Source: Camarhynchus parvulus | Lineage: Eukaryota > Chordata > Aves > Passeriformes > Thraupidae | Direction: 5' to 3' | DNA length: 64,000 bases | Assembly (NCBI RefSeq): GCF_901933205.1 | Contig: NC_044573.1 | Location: 35,622,993-35,686,992, forward strand | In this document: one piece after another, positions 25,046-37,920 of the stretch | How the letters are laid out: each line of letters starts with the position of its first letter | Position numbering within the stretch: the stretch's first letter is position 1 | Notes under the pieces: generated by a model | The model's database searches: none | The model's input: only the letters and a program-made list of their open reading frames with translations | What the model was told of the DNA's origin: nothing | Program-made: the position numbers and the translations under genes

Positions 25046-28000
25046 CCATGGATTGCCACCTGGTGCTTCAGAGCTTTGGTCTGTAAGTCGTGGGTTTCTG
25101 GCTCCGCCCTCCTAGAGCCCAGTGACAGAGCTGTTTGAGCTTGTATTAGCACTGTGTGTCGCTGTTCATAGACTGCAAAATTTAGCTGTAGTGGTCAGAG
25201 GTGAGATTTTCCCAGCAGTTCTTGAGCTCACTGCTCTGTGTCAGGGAGATGAAAAACTGGTGTTCTGTCTGCAGGTTATGCTGACGACTGCATCCCTTCA
25301 GTACAGACTTCTAACATGTAATGAACTCATGCTGTGCTTGTCTTAGGATTGCTAGCACAAGGTGGCTCCAGGGAGAATCAGGAAAGTAACTTTTACATTG
25401 TGAGTTCTTTGGGGTCGATTCTGAGATGCCTTTTGCACGATGTTTTCAACAAGAAACTTGCTGCAGGGAAGCACAGTGTAACCCTATTAGCCATCAACTC
25501 ATTCATGTTCTTCCTAATAGACTTGCAAAGAGTTTATGCAGATCAGTTATCCATATTATCCTCAAAGGCACATTTCTTTTGAGAATGTCAATGTGCACTT
25601 CTCTCTCACAATCCCAGCAACTTGAACACACTCCATGAGGTAAAGTTAATTTTTAATTAACTTGTCATTAAATCTGGGTTTTTTTTGGGCTGCTGCTGGA
25701 ATATGTTTATGCTCCTGTATGTCAGTACAGCAAAAAGAGACAGTGATTTAGGCAAATTCCATGTGTATGGAAATCATTGTCTCGCTTTCAAGGTATTGCT
25801 TTTCAGGAAAGAAAATTGCCTCTAAGCTGTACTGGTGCTCTCAGCTCAGCTGAAAGCAGACAGCCACCATTTCAGGCCATAGATTTTTTAAATTTTTTTT
25901 TCTGGTTTAAAAACATATGTGCCTGACCATTCAGTGTTTGAATGCATGGGTGAGGAAGGCTTTAATGAGGAGCGCTTAATGTTACTTGTTACTATGTGGC
26001 AGTATGGTCTGTTCTCTTCCAAAGTGGCTTTTTCAGGTTGTGGTTTGGCTTTTTGGTTTGTTTTGCCTTTTTTTCTATAACTATTGAAACTTATACTATT
26101 TATCATCGAACAATTATTTCAGGAGATGTTGGGAAACTATCAGAAGAACTTCTTTCCAGGGGCTTGGTAGGGCTGCAGGGGCACGGCTTTTCTTGGAAAG
26201 CATGACAGCGTGTTTTCATTTTTACAAAAATGTATTTGTATTGTTAAAATTTGGTTTGATATATTGCCGTTGTGTCATTCACAACATTGTGGCATTTGGT
26301 ACCTTTGCTGTTAATAAGGTCTCTCTGTTTGCAAGTGTGTTCGATGGCAAAGCAATTATGAAACAATTTTATACTTAACTGAGACTTTTTAGCCAAAGAG
26401 ATAAAAGTAACCTATTCAGGTTACTCTAAGTAAACTACTGTGCTACAGTAATGATTATGGGGTGTGGCTCAAATAAAATCAACGCTGCAAATAGCCGTTT
26501 TCCCTGCAGCAAATGGGAATCATTTTCACATGATTTTTCATTCCCTTCTTTAGAGCTGTAAATAGAGTTCAGTAGCTTGATTTGGAAAACTGTCTCCTGT
26601 CAAAATACATCTGTACTTTTAAGTTGCAAAGGAAGAAGAACAACGTGAGAATAATGATAAAATGATCACTGAATCAGGGACATTTTCCTCTGTTTCTCAT
26701 ATTTTGAATTTGAAAACGTTTGTAGCTATCTTTGGTCTTTGTATCATAAATCTTGCTTAATATTTGATCTAAAGCCCTTTAAATTATCAGCCCTTCCAAT
26801 TATTATCTGCTCCTATTAGCTGATTTATATGTCTTGTGTATCAATATAACTTTTGGTATTGTCTTAACTTCCAGTCGCTATTGAGGCTCAGTTGTTAATA
26901 ACCTTATTAAATAGATAACAAAGACACAAAGAAGCCCTCTTCAGGGGTTCTACTTAGTCTTATCTGCTACACTAGCAAAATGCTCCCTAGATGGATTAAC
27001 AGTCTTCATTAAGATGATGGAGACTGGCCTTAGACAAAGGCAGATGTATCTTCAGGCAGATGTATCAGCCAGTATCTTAATCAGTCTGTCTGATTAATTA
27101 CAAATGCCTCATTGATTTCATTGTTATGAATAGCCTGTTCTGCTCATGATTTAGGAACCCTGAGAGACACATATTTCATCTCCAGTGAACTTATTTTCTT
27201 CAGTGCTAGAGTCCAAGTACTTCACTGAGAAGCAATTTCTGCTTTACCTAAGCTCCCTGAAGCGTACCTATGCCATGTACCCTTGTACTGTGATCAATTT
27301 TGCCCAGGAGTCCAAAATTACTGTTTTATACAAAGTATAATCAGTTGCTAATCTAACCACTTCTAAGGAGTTTATTGCTCATGTCATCTTGTGCTAAAGT
27401 TAAGGGGTTGCTATTCATCAGTACCTGTTGAGACTGGTATTTCTTTTTTGTGTAACTGGTGAAGAGCACTAGGCAGACGGAGGAAGTGGGCTCTTCTCCT
27501 GGTGTTATTGTTCAAGTACATATTGAGACTCTCTAATAGCCAGGAGTCTATTAGAGGGACTCTGCTGTAGATCCTTGTTTGTTTCCCATTAATCTAATTT
27601 TCCCTAAATTACCCATGGCCTTAGAGAGCAGTGCTGGAGGGCCAGGATGTGAACTGTTGGCTAATTTCAGTGTGCAGCCCAGTGTTGTTGCTGAAGATAA
27701 GTCTGCAGGTGTACCCAGAAGTTTTGTAGGCAGCTGAATTATGACTACTTAACATTGAGTTAAGCAACTTCCTACACTAAGCCAAGGACCTATTGTTGTT
27801 CAGCAATTACTTTTTCTATGTGATATACTAGGAAAATTAATACCTTTGGAGTAATAGTTTAACAAAGCATTGCAGTTAATGAAGAGAATTTCTCTGTACT
27901 TGAAAGTATAACAAAACATCATTTCTGATACTGAGACATGAAGTTTGTAGAACAAATAAAATATCTGCAATAAACCATTGTTTGCTACGGCCCTGTTTTT

Positions 28001-31000
28001 ACTAATGTAGTCTATAGGTTTGAAAATATCTCCTCCAGATGTGTACAGAAAAAAAACTTTTCTGATAGACTTTATCTATTGTAATTTAATTTTTTTTAAG
28101 TTTAAAGTACTGTCTTTAAAACTTACCATGCTGCTGGGGAACAGACTTTATTAAAGCCTCTAGCACCACTGGAGGATATTAACATGAATTCTTTGTCAGC
28201 TTGGATGCTGTGAGAAATTATGTTTTAGACTTGTCAGGGATTTTATAAGTGGCTTTATAGAAAAGACTGCTTTTGAATATTCCATGTGCTGGTTTTGTAT
28301 TTTTTGTTTCATTAAAGAAACAACTGAAGATACAGTTCTGTATGTTCTGTGTCAAGAAAAGAGATTTTGTTAAAAGGAGATACTATTAGTACATACTATT
28401 ATGTCATTGGGCAGTAGGTGGCAAGCTTTGCTTTTCCTTCTACTTAAGGTTTCTTTTCATGTTGCAGAATGCCAGAATTTTTAGAGGAGTGGTTTAAATT
28501 CACTGGATGATGTAATTTATTGGCAGCACATTTCTTTAACAATCTCTTTTGTTCATTGTGCATAATTGTCTTGCTATTGAATACTGAAGGAAGGCCTCTT
28601 TTCAAATGATGGATGCAAATCAAGAAATGTGAGCTCTGTTGTATTGTCTCATGACTTCTGTGGGCAGATTACTAATGGACATTATATAAATGAGGTGAAG
28701 TCACAGTCAATCTGAAATTATTTGGGATCTTCCTGTTCAATTCTGTGGTGGACTGCAGTACAGCTAGGGAAAAGGGGGAACAACACCCTCTTTTAGTACG
28801 ATATTTTCCTGTATTCTATCCCTATAACTAGTAAATCTAAAGAAAAAATAATAGAATATTCATTTGTCTGTCTTATTATGCGTCATATTCTGGTCTGTGT
28901 GCTCACACCCTCCCTTCCATTCCCCCCGAATTGCTGTAGCTGTCCTCACAAACTCAACCTGCTCTGCTGATGTGTTGGATTCAGCATGGGGACAGTGAAA
29001 CAGCAGCAGCAAACTGTCCAGCTAAAGCTAAGGTTGTGTAGAAAGGGCAATGCTAGAGTGCTTGTCTTTAGGAACTTGCTGTTGGGTGTGACTGTCAGTA
29101 GCCTTTCTCTGCTCAGACTTCTTGCCTAGAGCAAATGGCCTGGCAGCTGATGAATTAGTGATCAGCTCTGTATCTTTACCAAGGATACCAGGGATGTAGA
29201 ACCTGTGGTCCTATGCCATTCACCTCAGCTGTTTTCCAACTTAGACATTCTAAGCTGTTCTCTAGAACAATTTTTACTCATTAGCCAAGTTAATTATTTG
29301 AGTTTCGTCATAATGAATGAGCTGGAGTTCTTCTTGCTTTGCTATTGAAGTTTTGGGGAAGTTTGTTCTGGATTAAAAAATTTACATGCCTCTTTCTCAG
29401 TCACTCCATCCTAGGTGCACTTTATGATAATTGCTCTGAGGATGATCAACTGTTTTGGATATCCTTGATCCCAAACATCAACACAGTCATTCAATTATGC
29501 CGTTCTAGAAATTCTAAAACAGTAATTAACATTTTCTTCTTATTATGGTAGGGCATTCTGCAGGGAGAGGTCTCCTCATGTACATAGAGGCTCCATATGA
29601 ATTTACATTTTCACTGCTGAAGCTTTTTGTCTTCATGAAGGAGGACAATTCCTAATGAAGATCAGAACCGTTTGGGGACTAGTAATGCAGACCTGAGCTG
29701 TCAGTTGAGGCCATGGTTAATTTCATTGCTGCAGGAGCACTAGGCTAAAAGGATCTTTGGCATCAACTATTGGTAAATTGAGACCAGTGTTTTGAGATCC
29801 TGATACTGTGGTTAACTCTCACTTCTGTAGTCTTTGGCCGTGCTATGATCTGTGTGTGCTAGAACAAAAACTGGTTCAAAGGTAGTTACTCATCTCTTTG
29901 TGCTGCCAGGCACTGAGTCAGCCCTCAAGAGCACCTCCATTCATCATTCTAGGGAAATGTAGTCATCGGGCTGCAGTCACTGTTCGGTTCAAACGGCTGG
30001 GCTCCCTCAGGACTGGGATCATTCATGTTGGCAGAGAAGGTGGAGATGATTTTTTGATGACAATAATGTCAGTCTTGTCTTGGTGTCCTTTTTGAGCACT
30101 GCTAGTGCATGTTTTATTGCTAATCCATTAAGCTGACAGATAATTTGTTGTTACCTCTGTTGGACTGAGTACTTTCTGTTAATTGGGTTGTAGTAGACTT
30201 GGGTCTAAACACTATGGCCTTAAGTGTGGTGTGAAAGGCAAAAACCCCTGTGACAATTACAAAATGGGCTAGTCATTTGATAGGTCTTGTTAGCTCATAA
30301 TGGTGTGAGAAGTGGGCAGATCATTATGGCAAAGAGCCTTGAGGAAGCCTTTAGTGTTTCAGTGGATCAAGTCCAGACTATTCTAATGACTGGTTTATAA
30401 GGCCTTTTGAATGTGAATATTTGTGATATCTACCACTATTTCTTCAAATTTCTTCAACTGTTTGGGTTGGAATCTTTGAGGCTGCAAGTATCCACTTTAC
30501 TTTGGTTCAGAGTTCCACACAGATTCTTTTCAATGGACTGGACCCAGATAGCATCTGGCCACGTCAGGTACTGTGTGTGTGCAGTGAACTTATGTCCACC
30601 AGAAAAGCAGAGGTATCTTGGAAAGAATGTTGAAAATATAAAGTATCAGTACTGCAGCAGCATGCAAGGCACTCAGGGGATGCAGCTGCAGTCCTATACT
30701 TCAGATTATTGTTGTTCCTGAGATGACATAGCCTACCTCTGCAGGAATGTCTTGTTTTATCCACACTTTAGCTATCCTCTAGTTAAGTGAATATCTCACA
30801 AACAGCTGTTAGAGGGTATTCAGTCTTTTCATTAGTATCTTTGACAGAAAAAGAATTCTCAGAAATAAAATCCTTTTGATACAGAGACTGAAATTATAGA
30901 GCCAACAGGGATCTAAAGCCAGCCAGAGCTTATTCCAGACAAGAGGAAAAGGTTATTCTGTGTGATGGCAACAGCCAGTTGTTTTATGGTTTTATGTGTC

Positions 31001-31404
31001 TGTGTGACATCAGTGGCCTGAGTAAAGCTTTGGTGCAGAAAAAGGGTGGTCACTGTTGAAGTACTAGCAGGGAAACTGTTGCCTGCCCATGCTGTTGAAC
31101 AATTTACACTACTAATTTCATCTTGAGTGTGAGGGAAGGATCAACTAAATGCTTGTAGGAGAATCTTCCACCCCTTCCCCTGTCATTCACGACTCCTCTG
31201 TCAGGAAGCCAACACAGACAAGCTTCATTACAGTAAGAGAGAGAAAACAGCTCTGTTGAGATTCCAGTTAGTCTCCTAAGGGCTTACTGTGTTTGATTAA
31301 CCTCTCCAGGCACTGTGCATGAATTTTAACAAACTATACAAAAAACCTGTGTTGCACGTGAACACTAAGTTAAAGCCCATCTAATTTTGGTGTGGGGTTT
31401 TTTT

Positions 31405-31420
31405 TGTTGTTGTTGTTGAA
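31405..31420 (+). repeat. Short TTG microsatellite
   Basis: About five TTG units directly follow a T run. It is a simple repeat in intron 3 with no other associated feature. Confidence 0.6.
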
Positions 31421-32867
31421 AGTTACTGTACTCTTCTCTATTGGGTTTTGTTGTGCCCAGAGTACTACAAAATAGAGAGAATAGGTAGAATCTTGTTTAA
31501 CTTCTACAAGTCTTGTGTGAGAATTATCTGGTCTAATGATCTATTGGTGTTGCTTGTCTGTTCTGCCACCTTCTCTTGTCCTTCAGTCTGAAATAGATCC
31601 TAAGAATCCCTCAGAAAGAAAGGCGTAAGAATCTTTCTAAGTGCATTTGTGAACTTAGATGAGAAGAATTAATTGGGACTGTCTTCTTTGCTCTTCTGCA
31701 TGTGTTCCTTTAATAGATTTCTTAATTGGATCAAAAGACTTTTGGACAGTTTTTCAGTTGAATGAACTGAAATGAACTAGCTTCCATTTTATGTTCATTC
31801 TTCTGTTTTGGAACTATGAAGAGCTGTAGAGAATCTTTGGCTTTTTTCCCCTTCAACATTGTTAACGCTGTTTTGCTTACTCTTGAAAGCATCTCTTCAG
31901 TGGTAATATCTGAATTGGATCCTGTACACAGGTTAGGCCAAACCAAGATTTTACTATTTTCTTCAGCATTCCTGAATGAGCTGATCCGTGAAGATGATGT
32001 TAATTACATCTAAAAATTCTAGTTTAGTGTTGTGCTGGTTTTTGAGGGAGGTAACTGAAATTTCATACTACCATTGTTTCCTGATTCTGTGCCTTCAGTG
32101 AGGTAGAGAGCTGGCACCATCTATGATGGCACTGCAGTTGCTGTCACCATCTTAGGCAGCTAGTAACATAGTCCTAATGCTGTTTTCTCTCCTTTTTATT
32201 GAAGTTACAGATCACAGAGATGTTCTGTTAGTGACTGGTATGGTTAACTTGCTGATCTAATTTGACAGGCTACTCTTTGAGAAGTAGCATCACTCCTTCA
32301 CCAGGTGATATGTTTCATATCCAGGATAATACATGGACTCTTCCCAGTCCTCCTGTTAGTTTTACTTTTCTAAGATAGGAGTGATTCCTTCCTGGAAAGT
32401 CTGGTCATTCTTTCTCAGTGCTAATTCTTGAAGTTATAATGCTTCATGGAGTGGCACAGATATGTCTGATTCAGTTGCCTCCCTTGTTTAAAATCACACT
32501 GTTTAATTTTCCATTTCTCACTGTTACCTGTTTGTTACCAACTCTTGCTTTGTTCTTTACTTGAGTGTGCTGACTTGATAAAAGTCATGACTGCATCATT
32601 CAGAGCTGTATACTTTTTTCCCAGTTTCTGATTTTAAAATTCTTCTGTGGCACTTACAGTTTCCATCAAGCTTTAAGGAGAATTTTTTCTTCCACAGAGC
32701 ATCATTCTGTTCCAGTTTCTGACAATTCTGAAGTGCCCCCTATGTTTATACCATTTTCTGAGCCATGCAGCAAAACTGTCAACCTCTCTGGCACCTTGTT
32801 TGCTCAGACTTAGCAAAAAGTGTTAAATTTTTAGTACATGGGACAAATGCGCTGTAATTTGGCACGT

Positions 32868-33131
32868 TCCCACAATCCCAGAATGGTTTGCAAGGGACCT
32901 TTAAAGACCATCTTGTTCCAACTTCCCTGTCATAGACAGGGAGCCTTTCACTAGAGCAGGTTGCCCAAAGCCCCATCTGTCCTTGAACTCTTCCAGGAAT
33001 GGGGCATCCACAACTTTTCTGGGCAACCAGGTATGCTGCCTTACCACCCTCATTGTAAAATGTTGTTCTTTATGTCCCTGTCTCTGTTCAGTTACCCCCT
33101 CCCTTTCAATATCTAAGACCATTATAAACAC
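32868..33131 (-). mobile_element. CR1 LINE 3' end fragment, antisense
   Basis: On the minus strand this encodes a remnant of the C-terminal end of the CR1 ORF and runs into the 3' UTR, with the typical block GGGCTTTGGGCAACCTGCTC near 32965 and the typical CR1 ending near 32868-32885. It keeps a short open frame of 76 codons and is better preserved than the copy at 24375. Severe 5' truncation is normal for CR1. Confidence 0.88.
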
Positions 33132-36100
33132 ATAAGAAATAAGTGCCTTTATATCATATACACGATTCCAAAATATTTAATAACACAATATGTTACAAAT
33201 ATCAAGTTCTTAAGAAGTAGTCTAAAGTTGTGGTAGGGGGGAACAGTCAACCAAGATGTAAACTTACAGTAAGTACTTTTGTTCTTACCTCAGCTTCCTA
33301 GTTATAAAATTTACAATCTTAATACATTTTATTTAAAAAAAAAATTTCACCGTGATTCACACATTCCCAACAGGATACTGCTCAACGGCTTTCTGAACTG
33401 CACTCCCAGATTGCTTTGGAGCAAAGTTAATGCTTTGATGATCTTCAGTAATTGTCTCTGGGTAGCAGTATCTGAGTCTAGAATCCTTTTAGCTTTAAGC
33501 ACTTTTTAAAGTACTTTTAGGATGTGACAGTTTTTTGGAAGCTTAAAATTCTTACATTTTATGGGTTTTACACTGGGTGAGCTCCGTCCTTAGACCATTT
33601 TGTATTTTATAACTTCTATGGGCTTCTGGAAAAGGTAGCAAACAGACTTAAACTGTGTTCAATTGATGTATAATCTGATCTTAAATACTGCTATAAAATG
33701 AATGCTGTTCTGGTTCCATATGATGGACAAGGATAGTTGTAGAATCGATGCCACTGCCAAATTAATAATGATGGTGAAGCAGAAATGCATACATACATTT
33801 ATGTACTGGAGCAAAAGCTCTGGTGTCTGTCTTGCTTCCTGAACTGGAACCTCAAAGCTCTGAACTGAAGGACAACTGGTCACAGGAGTCCCAGCTGTGC
33901 CTCCTTACTGCTTCGAACAGCTTCTGTTTTTATTATGTAATGCCTGTTTGGGTATTCCAGCTGTTGCACACATGCAGATCCTTAAGAAGAAGCCAACTCC
34001 CCCCATTCCCCCTTTTGCTATTCCAGTGGCTTATAGCGGCTTTTCACTGTAGAGTATGCTTTGAATTCTGAAGAGTTTTCCTTCTGTTGCACCCTGGAGG
34101 GCTGTATCTATAAACTTTTTTTGTTCCAATGTTCTATTTAGAAATCTGGTGAATTCCTAAATTGGATTGTCTTTTGATGTGCTTCTGGAAGTGATATTAG
34201 AAATAAATATAACCCACAGCTGTACAGTCAGAACATTTCTAATGGGAATTCAGGTGATGAAGACTGAAGAACTTCAAATTGTAAAAGGAAGAAGAGTTGT
34301 ATAAATTCAGCAATGTAATTACTTAATTTTTTCCCTTTCCCTCCTTCCCTTCTTCTCAGTCATTGCCAATTTCCACTATAATTGAAAGAGTACAGGATAA
34401 TTCTATGTGCTCCTTGTAAAGGAGATAATTTTGGGGTTATTCCAGAGTAGTCAGTCAGTCGTTTTTATAACAGTTTCCTTGAAGGGATGGCATCACATAG
34501 ATTTTCAGAGTATCCTTGAAGGAGAGGGAGACACACAGACTTCCTATCCAGCCAAGTGAATGGAAAATCCCAGACTTACTGTCCCTGAGGTGAATAGAAG
34601 TCGATGGAAGCTCTGAGTTCTGTGAAGTTGCACACTGTCAGGGTTGCTCTGTACGGGGCAGCAGCACGTTGTCGTGTGTAGTCTTGTACCATGTTGCTTT
34701 TTCTACATGATGCATAGTTTATTCATACCAGGATGAGACTTTATAGCTGCCATCTGCTTAATTGATATTTCCTTGTGTTGTGTTGAAAATAAAGCAAACA
34801 CTTAGAAAAATTACCTGAGGGTGCTCTGGTGACAAATTTTCACTTTGAGATGTTTGTTATGCTCTTGGAGCATCTCTTCTTTAATTCCCACTTATTGTAG
34901 AGACTGTGTGGCCTGTATGATCCTTGCACTGTAATTTCTACACTTCTGGGTGTTTCTGAAGTGTTTCCCATGGGAAGATTGGAATCCAGGTTGAGATGCC
35001 TAAGGCTTATACTCCATTACAAGTAATATTATGGAAAAGGTAAATGCATTATCTACTGTTCTTTTGTATTTTAACACTATTAGTCTTCTTTAAAAGTTTA
35101 AAGCAGCAGCTGCTGCTGCTGATTGTACTTTTTTCTAAATGCTTTTAAGTAGCTCTTTCTGAGAACTGCCATTTTAATGTTATTCATAGTAAACAAGGTT
35201 GTTCTAAGAAATGATAAGAGCGTGCAATTGTTTAAAAAGTAGCTATGGAAACTAGAGGATTCTCAATTTGATATGACCATTCATTGCTTTCATTGGCTGT
35301 GCTCCCTTCTTGAAACTGACATGCTTCACAGGCACTCTAGATTTCTAATTAATTTAATTTTCTTTAAATGGGCAAAATATTCATCGTGATTAAGACAGAG
35401 TTTTAAAACATAGGACAGCTGTTTGCTTAGTTTTCTGTTTGTTTTTTTTAAGTCATGAATAGAATCTTTTTTCTCTTCCAAGCTGGAAATATCTGGTAAA
35501 GAAACTTTTCTTCTTGAAACAAGACCAAGAGTGGCAAATTACAGCTTTAAGTCATTTAAGACAAAAGACTTGTCTCATGTATGTTACAAAACATGTCCTG
35601 AAGGCTACAGGAGTTGTGTACCTAGACTTGAAGGTTCAGAGTTTAGTGGGCATAACTTCCAGTTTCTTAGATTACATTATTTACACTGCATGTCTAACAC
35701 AAGTGGTTAAACAGTACCATATTACTTAGATAATGACATTTAAAAAAATATTTGAGTAGTTATTTTCTCATTAAACGGGGTGGGGGGGAGATTCTTACAG
35801 TTTAAAAGAATGAAACCAGAGACAATAAAAGCTGTTGATTGTCACACATTTCTTTCTGTTAAGTCTGTGGTGGCTGCACAGTTCTAGATAGAAAATACCG
35901 TGGGAAAGCTCGTTAAATGTTTCTATTTCTACAAGTTTGCTTCAAAGCTGGAGTTAATTTTTGATGTTGAGAGGGGTAGATTATAAGCTCTGAGCATACT
36001 TGTTGTCAGGTTCCTTGACATGTTGAATTTGGTGTGGCTCTCCTAGGTTTGTGTCTCTTGAATGTGTTTGTGAAATTCTAAAATACCAGTGACTCACATC

Positions 36101-36767
36101 GGAAGTCGTTGCTGTTCTGATTCAACATCCTCCTAGTACATTGAGTATAATGCAGTTAAAGTCATTCAAAACAGATTTATTAGCTTTCCTCGCTGTATAG
36201 AAAACAGTGTGCATGTGTTCTTCAAATCTTTTTGACATGGTAATGCTTGCTAGAAAAGGCTTATTTGTCAACTTTTAGCATGCTTGACTCAAGCTTCCAG
36301 AACTATTATTATTTGTGCTCTGCTCTTAAACACGTGCTATGAGGAACCATAGCTGCTTTTGGCTAGGGCTACAAAACTCAAAGAAATAGTTTTAGATTCA
36401 GTTAAACTATGAATTACAGTGGTTGTCTTCTGAAAACATTTAATTTTAATTGTCAAACTTGTTACAGGGAATTGAAGAAGTTATATGTGCCTCTATTGTA
36501 AAATTCAAATGTCAGCTCTTGGCTCTTGTGATCCTTTCTGCTTCTCTTCCTCCCATCCCCTCCTATGTTATTGGGAGAAAAACCAAAATGAAACCAGAAA
36601 ACCCCAATATCCTATATAGTTTAAGTCAGTTGCAGTTGTTGTGCACTATATTTATTGTAATTGTTTTTTAAATTGCTTTATAATTTAGTAAAATTAAATT
36701 ATTGTAGTTTGCATGCAGTACTCTGTGTGTCAGACTCATACAGAATGTTTTGGCATTCACAGAAGCT

Positions 36768-36795
36768 GTAGTTAAGAACTGAAGTTCTTAACTAC
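36768..36795. repeat. 28-bp perfect palindrome (13-bp arms, 2-bp spacer)
   Basis: Bases 36768-36780 are the exact reverse complement of 36783-36795, separated only by GA. A spacer this short cannot form a normal RNA loop without opening the inner pairs, so at DNA level it is a cruciform or dimeric binding-site candidate. No mobile element was recognised around it. Confidence 0.8.
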
Positions 36796-37439
36796 ACTAG
36801 GCAGGAAAAGTAGTTATGGCTGGAAGTACAGCCCAAATTTTACCCTTTGGTATGTCATTATAAAATACTGTTCTTTTTACTGTTGTATGTTATTTCACAG
36901 CTATTAATATAGCACTCAGAACTGGGAAACTGCAGAGCTTCATATAGTACAGAACAAGAGCAACTTGTAAGAATTACAGCAGCTTGCGGTTTGAGCTACA
37001 GAACAGAGAGCACGAACAAATTTAAGGGTACTTTGAAATTAAAATACTCTCAGCATCCAGCCAATTAATTATAGTAGGAAATTGCTATGTGTCCTGTAGT
37101 TTGAAATCGGGTATTTTTTCAGGTGCTTGGTGCATTTTATCTTCATTTCTGTCAAGGAAGATAATTGGGATGTTTCTTGGCTATTGTTAAGTATATTTGT
37201 GCTGTATCAAGAGTCAAGCTGAACTAAAAAAAGCAACTCTTTGATAACAAGTATGCACAGGAGATATTTTGCTGTAACTAGGTTGCTTTATTTGCGAAAA
37301 CAAGACTCTACCATAACAGTTTCTATTTCCATGTATGTAGAACTCTGTGTACGAGATAAAACTTCTTGTAAGCTAAGAAGCAGCAGGCTGTAAGGATTCC
37401 AAAAGGTCAGCAAGTCAGCTCTGCTTATGAACATCCAGG

Positions 37440-37920
37440 GCCAAATAACATAGGTATATTGTGGCTCCTGCGTGAAGCTTTTTGCTTTTTTCTCCCTCCC
37501 AACCTTGTGTTTCATTTCCAGCCCCCAGTCCCAGGCTGATACTGGCAGCAAGGGGCTGTCATCTACCTAACAGTATCAGTAGTTGCCTATCATTATCCTG
37601 AGCAGGGTAGTTGGACAAGCCATCTCTCTGTGCAGGATGCTTCTGGTATCTCCCCATGGCTGCAAGGAAGTGGGGCTCTTGGACCAATCCATTTCTGGGT
37701 ATCTCCCCAGGCTGTGGGTTTAAGAAGTGCCTGTGGGTGATTGTGCCATGTCCCACCTCCAAACAGGAGCCAGTCTCCATGTGACAGGCTGAAGGAGGGA
37801 GCACAGGACTTGGGTCACTTCTGGTCAGCTGGAAGGGCAGAGCCAGGGCCTTCATCCCTCCAGCCTCTTGCCTCTGGCTGTGCACAGTGGAGCTGAGAGT
37901 GTTTGCTCTTTGGTCATGGA
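37440..37920. other. GC-richer block in intron 3, identity unknown
   Basis: About 480 bases that are clearly richer in G+C than the surrounding AT-rich intron. Open frames of 87 and 108 codons on the minus strand look like composition effects: they have no domain, signal peptide or recognisable similarity. It may be an old mobile-element remnant, a regulatory element or a non-coding RNA exon. I cannot choose among these. Confidence 0.35.

Noticed and set aside
32030..32080. Possible start of another avian LTR (GTGCTGGTTTTTGAGGG-like)
   Set aside because: Only a short resemblance; no downstream LTR blocks, poly(A) signal or terminus follow.
35100..35125. CAGCAGCTGCTGCTG palindromic triplet run
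   Set aside because: Short and typical of E-box-rich or triplet-rich sequence; no evidence of an expanded repeat or element.
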